From Desulfobulbus sp. (lineage in GTDB: Bacteria; Desulfobacterota; Desulfobulbia; Desulfobulbales; Desulfobulbaceae): DNA of 38,236 nt. Positions 31,607 to 38,236 of the stretch are shown one piece after another. The stretch lies in the NCBI GenBank assembly GCA_003604995.1, contig QZJD01000047.1:1-38236 (forward strand), given 5' to 3'. The translations under genes and the position numbers were made by a program. Numbering within the stretch: the first letter of the stretch is position 1; every line of letters begins with the position of its first letter. Below the pieces are notes generated by a model. It was not told the origin of the DNA, did not search any database, and saw nothing but the letters and a program-made list of their open reading frames with translations.

Positions 31607-34198
31607 ATGAAGAAAAAGAACGTGGGAACTACGGCGTTATCCTCACTGCTGGCCATTACGCTGGCAGGACTTTTCACTTTAGCCGGCACCGGGTTTGCCG
31701 CTACCATGGCGACCGTCGACCCCCTGCCGTCACTGGACGGCGACGTGGCGAAGCCCACGGCCGTGGCCGTGGACGGAGCAGGACGGGTCTACGTGGCCGA
31801 GTCGCTGAACAACCGGGTATTGATCCTTTCCCAGAGCGGGGCTCTCCTGGCTAAACTCACCGGCCCTTCCAAGCCGATCAGCGTGGCGGTTGATGCCGCC
31901 GGGCGCATCTATGTCGGCAGCGCCTTGCTCGGCAATGTCACGGTATTCGACAACAATCGCAATGAGCTCTTCAAGCTCGGCGGCGGCGATCAGGAGTTCG
32001 GCGAACCAACCGACATCGATATCGACGTCGACGGCCTGGTCTACGTAACCGACAAGACCAATGACACGATCCGGGTTTATGACGGCTCCGGTGGGTTTCT
32101 GAGGAGCATCGGCTCTCCGGGCAACGGCAACGGCCAGCTCCACCAGCCGATTTCCCTGGCCATCGACGCCAATGCTCTGGACGCATCCGGCCAGCCCGCC
32201 CCGGAACTGATCGTCCTCGACCAGCAGCAGCTCTGGGACAGCTATGCCAGGACCATGATCGACGGCGTCCGCATCCAGTTCTTCGCCATGGACGGGACCT
32301 TTCTCCGGGTGCAGACCAAAGCGATATTCGGCTATGACTACAACGCCGGGCAGCTGGTTAAAGCACAGCAGGTAACCGTGGACAATGCGAGCCGGATCTA
32401 TGTCACCGACACCCGACTCAACAGGATCCTGGTTTACAACAATACCGACACCTATCTCGGCTTCATCGACAACGAGGCGGCCCCGCTGCGCACCCCCATG
32501 GGCCTGAGCCTTTCCGCCACCGGTCGTCTCTATGCCGCTTCTTTGCAGGGCGGCAGGGTCAATGTTTTCGGCATCGACAATTATACTGCCATGGACATCC
32601 TGCCGACCGCCTTGAATTTCACGGCCACGGTAAACGGCTACCTCCCCCCTCCCCAGGAAGCAACCATCTCCAACAGCGGCAAGACCGAGGTCGCCTGGAG
32701 CGTTCAGTCAGACACCCCATGGCTGAACCTGCCGGCCACCGAAGGAACCCTGGAGGCGGCCATGTCCGGAGCGGTGACTGTAGGGGCGCAACAGGATGGG
32801 CTGGAACCCGGCACCTATCAGGGCAGCATTACAGTATCGGCTCCCGGCATGCAGGAAGAAGTTGCGGTGACCCTGACGGTCAAGGACAATCCCCTGCTGG
32901 TCGATATGGCCAGCCTTTCTTTTACCGCCATCGAGGGAGCAACCCCGGACGTCCAACTGCTCAACACCATTACCGCTGAGGGCGATCCCCTCTCCTGGAC
33001 GGCAAGTGCTGATCAGCCCTGGCTGACCTTGAGCAAGACAACCGGCAGCGCGCCGGATTCTGTAAAGGTCTATGCCAGTACCGCCAGCCTGACTCCTGAT
33101 GCCTACACGGCCACGATCACCTTTACCAATCAGACCAACGGCGGCACCATCCCCGTCGAGGTCGCCCTGACGATTGAACCGAACACCCCGGTGGTTGCTG
33201 AAGTACCGGCACTGCCGCAGCCCGGTCAGGCCGGCGTGAAAGCGGGTGGCAAGAACTGGCGCGTGACCCAGCCGGTGGGCCTTGCCGGCACCGCCCTGAA
33301 CGGTGTTTGGGGTGCCGGGCCCAATGAGGTTCTCGCCGTTGGCGACGCCGGCGCCATCGTCGGCTTTGACGGCAAAGACTGGACCGAGGTTCCGTCCGCC
33401 ACTACGGCTTCCCTGCTCAGCATCTGGGGGAGTGGCGACGGAAACGCCTTTGCCGTCGGTGATGACGGAACGGTCCTGCATTCCGAAAACAAAGTCTGGT
33501 CACCGGTTGCTTCAGGTACCACCGAATCTCTGCTGGATGTTTGGGGTGCGGAGACCTCGGACATCCTGGCCGTCGGATTCACCGGCACCATTTATGACGA
33601 CACCTTCAGCAAAACCCATGACAGCGGCCGCCTCCTGCGCTCAATCTGGGCTGCATCGCCCACCGCTGTCTTTGCCGTGGGTGAAAGCGGCGCCATTCTC
33701 TCCTCCGACGGCGGATCATGGACTCCCGCGCCCTCTGTAACCACGCATTGGTTGAACGCGATCTGGGGAAGTTCGGCAACCGATGTCTTTGCCGTGGGTG
33801 AAAACGGCAGTATCGTCCATTTTGACGGCGAAACCTACCGCAAGATGGATTCCGGGGTCAACGTGGCACTGCGCGGGGTCTTCGGCAACTCGCCGAACGA
33901 TGTGTATGCCGTAGGCGATGACGGCACCGTCCTGCACTATGACGGCACCGCCTGGCGGATTATCCTGGCCGGCGGGATCAATCTCCTTGATATCTGGACC
34001 TCCCCGCAGCTGATCGTCGCGGTGGGTGAAAACGGAACCATCCTGACCGGACAGGCTGGCGCTTTCCCCTGGTATATCATCAACCAGAACATCGCACTCG
34101 TCGGGGAGCGGCAAAAAGCGCAACAGGATAAAGAAGCGATGAAAACGACGGAAAAGGATCAGGCGTTGCCGGCATTGAATACACCGGAGACCAGATAA
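31607..34198 (+). CDS. secreted NHL-repeat / BACON / seven-repeat beta-propeller protein
   Basis: The 863-aa protein has a signal peptide (cleavage likely after about residue 31, GFA/ATM). Five or six NHL-type repeats follow (about 35-325; for example VAVDGAGRVYVAESLNNRV and DIDVDGLVYVTDKTNDTI). Next come two BACON-like beta-sandwich domains (about 335-430 and 435-525; WSVQSDTPWLNLPATEG, then WTASADQPWLTLSKTTG). The last part has seven repeats of the type IWGSxxxDVFAVGENGxIxHFDG (about 550-830), enough for one seven-bladed propeller. The C-terminal tail is charged. It is an extracytoplasmic binding scaffold with no enzyme motif. The gene lies 87 nt upstream of the giant cytochrome gene on the same strand, so a joint function in electron transfer is inferred. 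Confidence 0.9.
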   Translation: MKKKNVGTTALSSLLAITLAGLFTLAGTGFAATMATVDPLPSLDGDVAKPTAVAVDGAGRVYVAESLNNRVLILSQSGALLAKLTGPSKPISVAVDAAGRIYVGSALLGNVTVFDNNRNELFKLGGGDQEFGEPTDIDIDVDGLVYVTDKTNDTIRVYDGSGGFLRSIGSPGNGNGQLHQPISLAIDANALDASGQPAPELIVLDQQQLWDSYARTMIDGVRIQFFAMDGTFLRVQTKAIFGYDYNAGQLVKAQQVTVDNASRIYVTDTRLNRILVYNNTDTYLGFIDNEAAPLRTPMGLSLSATGRLYAASLQGGRVNVFGIDNYTAMDILPTALNFTATVNGYLPPPQEATISNSGKTEVAWSVQSDTPWLNLPATEGTLEAAMSGAVTVGAQQDGLEPGTYQGSITVSAPGMQEEVAVTLTVKDNPLLVDMASLSFTAIEGATPDVQLLNTITAEGDPLSWTASADQPWLTLSKTTGSAPDSVKVYASTASLTPDAYTATITFTNQTNGGTIPVEVALTIEPNTPVVAEVPALPQPGQAGVKAGGKNWRVTQPVGLAGTALNGVWGAGPNEVLAVGDAGAIVGFDGKDWTEVPSATTASLLSIWGSGDGNAFAVGDDGTVLHSENKVWSPVASGTTESLLDVWGAETSDILAVGFTGTIYDDTFSKTHDSGRLLRSIWAASPTAVFAVGESGAILSSDGGSWTPAPSVTTHWLNAIWGSSATDVFAVGENGSIVHFDGETYRKMDSGVNVALRGVFGNSPNDVYAVGDDGTVLHYDGTAWRIILAGGINLLDIWTSPQLIVAVGENGTILTGQAGAFPWYIINQNIALVGERQKAQQDKEAMKTTEKDQALPALNTPETR

Positions 34199-34209
34199 GC
34201 ATGGATATT

Positions 34210-34236
34210 CCCCGGTTCCCGTACAGGGAACCGGGG
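34210..34236 (+). other. intercistronic hairpin 1
   Basis: CCCCGGTTCCC and GGGAACCGGGG form a perfect 11-bp stem with a 5-nt loop, 11 nt after the beta-propeller stop codon. There is no immediate U-tract. It may act as a partial terminator or RNA-stabilising stem between the two genes. Confidence 0.6.
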
Positions 34237-34249
34237 GAAACCTGGGGGC

Positions 34250-34271
34250 TTTTGTCAATATCCTGACAAAA
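34250..34271 (+). other. intercistronic hairpin 2, next to the cytochrome ribosome site
   Basis: TTTTGTCA and TGACAAAA form a perfect 8-bp stem around ATATCC. Its 3' arm abuts the AAGGAAGG ribosome site (34271-34278) of the giant cytochrome gene, so it could tune translation. Confidence 0.5.
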
Positions 34272-34285
34272 AGGAAGGAAATCGT

Positions 34286-37200
34286 ATGCGGACCAACATT
34301 TCATCATTGTGGAAGATATTCCTGTTCACGGCAGCGGCGCTCACCATGGCCGGCGGGCTCCAGGCGCAACTGGAAGCGCCGCACGACGTCACCTCGGCCA
34401 CCGGCTGCCTGTCCTGCCATAACATGCAATCCACCTATCCCAACCTGGTGGACCCGCCGCCCGGCTTTGTCCAGCAGGACCGTGATGACACTGCCAGCAA
34501 CAATGTCTGCTGGGGTTGTCATAACGATATCGAGGCACCGTACCGATCCACCCATTCCAGCCTGCAGACCGATGAGAGCTACGGCCAGTGGTCCGTCCCC
34601 TGCGGTGCTTGCCATAACCCGCATCTGCAGGAACAGAAGGTTAACGGCAACGTCGCCTACGGCAAATTCATCAAGAGAAAGGTCAACCTGGCCGACATCA
34701 CTTATGAGGACGCCACCCCCCCGAAAAGCGGGGTAAAGGATGTCGTATTCGTCGGCCCGACAGGGCTCAACTCCTTTGCCGACGGTGATCCAGCGAAAAT
34801 TGACGGCATTTGCGAAGTCTGCCATACCAAGACCGGCCACTGGACCAACGACGGCAGCAAGGCCAACCTGGGGGTCCACACCGGCTTGGGCGGCACCAAC
34901 TGCATGTCCTGCCACCCGCACGGTGAAGGATTCAAGGCCGATTGCGGCGCCTGTCACGGCTTCCCGCCGGAAGACGGCGCGACCCTGGTCTCCAATCCCG
35001 GACCTACCGGTTCCGCAACCGCCGGCGCCCATCTGGAGCATACCGCCAACCAGGCCATCGGCTGCGACTCCTGCCATTACAAGAACATCCCGGACGGTGA
35101 GCACAATAACGGCGCCCCCCTGTCGGTCACCATCGGCTTCGGGCCCAACGCCCCGATTCCCCAAGGCGGCAGCTATGACGGCCAGGCCACGGTCCCCTAC
35201 GACCGGACGGTCACCGTCCCGGAAACCACGGTCAGCAGCGGCGGCAGCAAGACCTGCGCCACGCTGTACTGCCACGGCAACTATGCCGGCAGCGGCCTGA
35301 ACGCCTCCCCGGTCTGGGATAATCCGGCCACCGGTGACTGCGGCACCTGCCACGGTGCCTCCAACAACTTGAACAGCGCCCCTGCCAGTGGTAGTCACGA
35401 GCGGCATGCAGATGTTGACCCAGCTGGAGGAAATCCTGCTAATCGCGGCTACAAATGCACCCTTTGCCATTTCGGTTTAGTGGAAGGTACCGGCCCCACC
35501 TACACCCTGCCGGCCGATAAATCCAAGCACGTGAACGGCCTGGTGGAATGGACCTTTGACGGGACGGACAGCCGCGTCGCCGGGGCCTCGTACGGGACGG
35601 CGACCGGTACCGAGCCGCCCACGGACGGGGTCAACCCCAACCGCTTCTACAGTACGTGCAGCAACGTCTACTGCCACAGCATCGTGCAGACCGCCACCGG
35701 CGGCGCCCTGACCCCCAACACCGTCGATTACAAAACCCCGGCCTGGGGAACAACCTTCGGGTGCGGAGCCTGCCATAATACGGACGGCGGCCACAGTGTC
35801 GGTACGGCCATGAATTCCGGCAGCCATACCGGACATTTGGCCTACGCGTTCACGACCACCTGGAACTCCAAAAAATGCGATGTCTGCCACGCTTACGGTA
35901 CCGTCGCCCTTACGGTCAACGAATGCGCAAGCTGCCACCAGAACGGCGAGAGGACCGACCATTCGGACGGCGAAGTCGATATCATGTTCAAGACCGATTT
36001 CACCGGCGTTACCGCTGCCTACAATGGCACCCCGGCTCCGGGCGACGGATATTCGACCTGTTCCAGCACCTATTGCCACGGCAACTACGCGCCCAGCGGC
36101 CTGAACGCCACCCCGACCTGGGGTACCGCAGCCAGTGCTTCCTGCGGCACCTGCCACGGCGCCTCCAATACAACGCCGCCCACGGATTCCGCGGCCACCT
36201 CCTCGACCTCGCACCGGTGGCATGCGGCGACCGGCGACACGGCCACCCAATCCGCCTCCGGCTACAACCTGAACTGCGGCACCTGCCACAATAGCGTGGT
36301 GAACGGCAGCGGTCCGGCGTCCTACACCATCGCCAGCAAAACCCTGCACGTCAACAAGGCGGTGGACTGGCAGTTCGACACCACAGATACAAGAGTATCC
36401 GCCGGTTCCGCATACTCGGTGGCCACCGCCACCCAGCCGCCGTCCGACGGCGTAACCCGGGCCTATGGCACGTGCAGCATGATCTACTGCCATTCCAACG
36501 GCCAGACCGACGGCGGCGGCGCCCCCGATTACAAGACCCCGCAGTGGGGCGCCAATTACACCTGCGGCGACGCGGTCACCGGCTGCCATCCGGTTGATCC
36601 CGCCCACAACGCGACAGGTCCGCGGATGAGCACCGGTAGCCATACCGCCCATCTGGCCTATACCTTCAACCTGTCTTCCAACCGCCGGCAGTGTACCACC
36701 TGCCACAAGTGGAACCAGAGCGCCCCCTTCAATTCGGGTTGTTCAGCCTGCCACGGTACCGTTCCTGCCCACACCGCCCGGAACACCTACCATGTCAACA
36801 AGGAGGTCAACCTCCTGTTTGAGACCAATTTCACCGGCGCCGCGGCCGCCTATAACGGCACTTCGACTCCTGGCGACGGCTATGCCAACTGCTCCGCCAC
36901 CTACTGTCACGGCGACGGCACCTCGGTGGCCACCGGCGCGATCAACGCCAACACCACCCCCGACTGGGGCAGCGCCGCCCTGGCCTGCAACGCCTGCCAC
37001 GGCTATGGTCCTTCCTATGCCAACGGCACGCCCAAGGCCAACAACCATGTGGAGCACATTGGTGCGGGCATCACCTGCGACAAGTGCCACTACGACACCA
37101 CCAACGACGGCACGACCATCGCCAGCAAGACCCTGCACGTCAACCGGGCCTACAATGTCACCCCCAACACCGGCGCCGGCGTTACCTTCACCTATACCTA

Positions 37201-38236
37201 CGCCGCGACCGGCGGTTCCTGCTCGTCTGTTTCCTGCCACGGGGGAACTTGGACGGCAACCTGGGGCCATACCCATGACGTGAGCTACAATGCCGCCGTC
37301 GATCTGAGCCAGGTGTCCATGCCGGGCGACAATCCCTGCGCGGACTGCCACAGCGGCAACAATGCCGACGGCGACGGGACTCCGCTCAACAGCTGGTCCG
37401 ACATTCTCAGCGAGCACGTCACCGGTTGCGTACGCTGCCACGAGTACACTGATGACGGCAGCGGCACCCCGCCGCAGGCCGCCAACGACAATGCCATTGC
37501 CACCGGCGTCGGGGTGACCTGCACCACCTGCCATACGCCGAAACTCGATCCGGCCCCGGCCTCTGATCACGGCGGCCATGACGCAACCCACTTCGGCTGG
37601 TCCGGCGGCTGCCAGAACTGCCACGGCGACGGCACGGCCACCGAGGCCGTGGTGAGCATCATCCACGCCAATGCCTGCGACCTCTGCCATACCACCGGCG
37701 GCCCGTACAACAAGACCACGGAAAAAATCGGGGCCAACGGTGACGGCGATGCAACTCTGGCCAACGGCGCCGCGGATGCGGCAACCCCGTTCGACCCGAC
37801 GCTCTACACCTGCACCACCTGCCATAATCAGGCACAAGTGCCGGGCTTCCACGGCATCACCATCGCCGAGGTCTACTCCTCGCACCAGTTGTCCTCCGAC
37901 TCGTCGGGCGGCTATGACTGCGAGGCCTGCCACAGCGCCAACGTGGCCAATGAACAGCTCAGCACCCACATGCCGGCCGACCTGGTAGCCAACTGCGCGA
38001 TCATCTGCCATGCCAACACCACGCCGTCCGCCACCTCGGGCATCGTCGCCAAGACGGTGATCGATGCTGTAACCTGGGCGTCGGATCCCAACCCGAACAA
38101 CTCCAGGTGCGAGAACTGTCATGCCGCCAAGGGCGACTACCGCCTGCACGGCCTGACCGACGACGCCTCGGTTGCCGACGGCATCGGCGAAGGCGCCACC
38201 CATGGCGTGGCTTTCCATGACAACTTGGGGAATTCC
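34286..38236 (+). CDS. giant multiheme c-type cytochrome (CX4CH/CXXCH type), 3'-partial
   Basis: An open frame of 1,317 codons runs from the ATG at 34286, 7 nt after AAGGAAGG, to the window end without a stop. A signal peptide spans about 1-27 (ends LQA). I count 34 candidate haem sites between Cys41 and Cys1275: 26 CXXCH, six CX4CH, one CX6CH (CGDAVTGCH, Cys760) and one CX3CH (CAIICH, Cys1237). Many distal His residues are available as second ligands. The CX4CH...CXXCH pairing is the Geobacter-type domain (TIGR01904). A seven-haem block of about 270 residues is repeated from 35255, 36059 and, more diverged, 36890. The protein should be periplasmic or extracellular and conduct electrons. It probably works with the upstream beta-propeller protein. 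Long antisense ORFs here are mirror images of its Gly/Ala/Thr-rich coding and are not genes. Confidence 0.93.
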   Translation, partial: MRTNISSLWKIFLFTAAALTMAGGLQAQLEAPHDVTSATGCLSCHNMQSTYPNLVDPPPGFVQQDRDDTASNNVCWGCHNDIEAPYRSTHSSLQTDESYGQWSVPCGACHNPHLQEQKVNGNVAYGKFIKRKVNLADITYEDATPPKSGVKDVVFVGPTGLNSFADGDPAKIDGICEVCHTKTGHWTNDGSKANLGVHTGLGGTNCMSCHPHGEGFKADCGACHGFPPEDGATLVSNPGPTGSATAGAHLEHTANQAIGCDSCHYKNIPDGEHNNGAPLSVTIGFGPNAPIPQGGSYDGQATVPYDRTVTVPETTVSSGGSKTCATLYCHGNYAGSGLNASPVWDNPATGDCGTCHGASNNLNSAPASGSHERHADVDPAGGNPANRGYKCTLCHFGLVEGTGPTYTLPADKSKHVNGLVEWTFDGTDSRVAGASYGTATGTEPPTDGVNPNRFYSTCSNVYCHSIVQTATGGALTPNTVDYKTPAWGTTFGCGACHNTDGGHSVGTAMNSGSHTGHLAYAFTTTWNSKKCDVCHAYGTVALTVNECASCHQNGERTDHSDGEVDIMFKTDFTGVTAAYNGTPAPGDGYSTCSSTYCHGNYAPSGLNATPTWGTAASASCGTCHGASNTTPPTDSAATSSTSHRWHAATGDTATQSASGYNLNCGTCHNSVVNGSGPASYTIASKTLHVNKAVDWQFDTTDTRVSAGSAYSVATATQPPSDGVTRAYGTCSMIYCHSNGQTDGGGAPDYKTPQWGANYTCGDAVTGCHPVDPAHNATGPRMSTGSHTAHLAYTFNLSSNRRQCTTCHKWNQSAPFNSGCSACHGTVPAHTARNTYHVNKEVNLLFETNFTGAAAAYNGTSTPGDGYANCSATYCHGDGTSVATGAINANTTPDWGSAALACNACHGYGPSYANGTPKANNHVEHIGAGITCDKCHYDTTNDGTTIASKTLHVNRAYNVTPNTGAGVTFTYTYAATGGSCSSVSCHGGTWTATWGHTHDVSYNAAVDLSQVSMPGDNPCADCHSGNNADGDGTPLNSWSDILSEHVTGCVRCHEYTDDGSGTPPQAANDNAIATGVGVTCTTCHTPKLDPAPASDHGGHDATHFGWSGGCQNCHGDGTATEAVVSIIHANACDLCHTTGGPYNKTTEKIGANGDGDATLANGAADAATPFDPTLYTCTTCHNQAQVPGFHGITIAEVYSSHQLSSDSSGGYDCEACHSANVANEQLSTHMPADLVANCAIICHANTTPSATSGIVAKTVIDAVTWASDPNPNNSRCENCHAAKGDYRLHGLTDDASVADGIGEGATHGVAFHDNLGNS

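Noticed and set aside
34304-38218. Three long minus-strand ORFs (388, 409 and 491 aa) opposite the cytochrome
   Set aside because: They are Gly/Ala/Val-rich mirror translations. The plus frame has a signal peptide, a ribosome site and 34 haem motifs in one continuous frame.

Overview
This 38.2 kb window comes from a Gram-negative bacterium. The evidence is a lipid A gene (lpxB), OmpA-type and lipobox proteins, and periplasmic and outer-membrane enzymes. Base composition is moderately GC-rich, and many c-type cytochrome motifs lie at the right end. This gene mix, with CX4CH/CXXCH multiheme cytochromes as in Geobacter, points to a Desulfobacterota (deltaproteobacterial) anaerobe. That placement is inferred from gene content; no marker gene fixes the genus.

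Left part (1-12.96 kb): envelope functions. A Gfo/Idh/MocA oxidoreductase, lpxB and a small Smr-domain protein form a compact plus-strand operon. They converge on a minus-strand VWA-OmpA lipoprotein. Next, on the minus strand, are a TPR-like lipoprotein with a coiled-coil membrane partner, and a class A penicillin-binding protein with a large insertion. Divergent from the PBP is an MltD-like lytic transglycosylase with three LysM domains.

Middle part (13-27 kb): a TraB/PrgY-type membrane protein and a YhbY RNA-binding protein; a thioredoxin-fold/TPR protein that lacks the redox cysteines; a small unknown protein; a ZraS-like histidine kinase divergent from a ZraP-like periplasmic protein with a sigma54-type promoter; priA; galU; hrpA.

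Right part (27-38.2 kb): an SDR epimerase, then a three-gene redox cassette (monoheme cytochrome c lipoprotein, rhodanese/ferritin-like fusion, FAD oxidoreductase). The cassette is bracketed by two telomere-like G-rich tandem repeats, an 8-mer and a 7-mer array. After a dodecin and a 660-bp structured intergenic region come a secreted NHL/BACON/seven-repeat beta-propeller protein and the first 1,317 codons of a giant multiheme cytochrome. The cytochrome has 34 candidate haem sites and runs off the window. This last pair is the most striking locus: probably an extracellular or periplasmic electron-transfer module built partly from a duplicated seven-haem block of about 270 residues.

A ~177-bp MITE-like element with 18-bp terminal inverted repeats occurs in four copies (1-98 partial, 4315-4491, 7394-7568, 21981-22157). 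Two copies have 4-bp flanking direct repeats, and an internal stem shows a compensatory base change. A fifth element with the same ends but a different core (18256-18471) sits in the leader of the zraS-like gene. No tRNA, rRNA, CRISPR array or transposase gene was seen.
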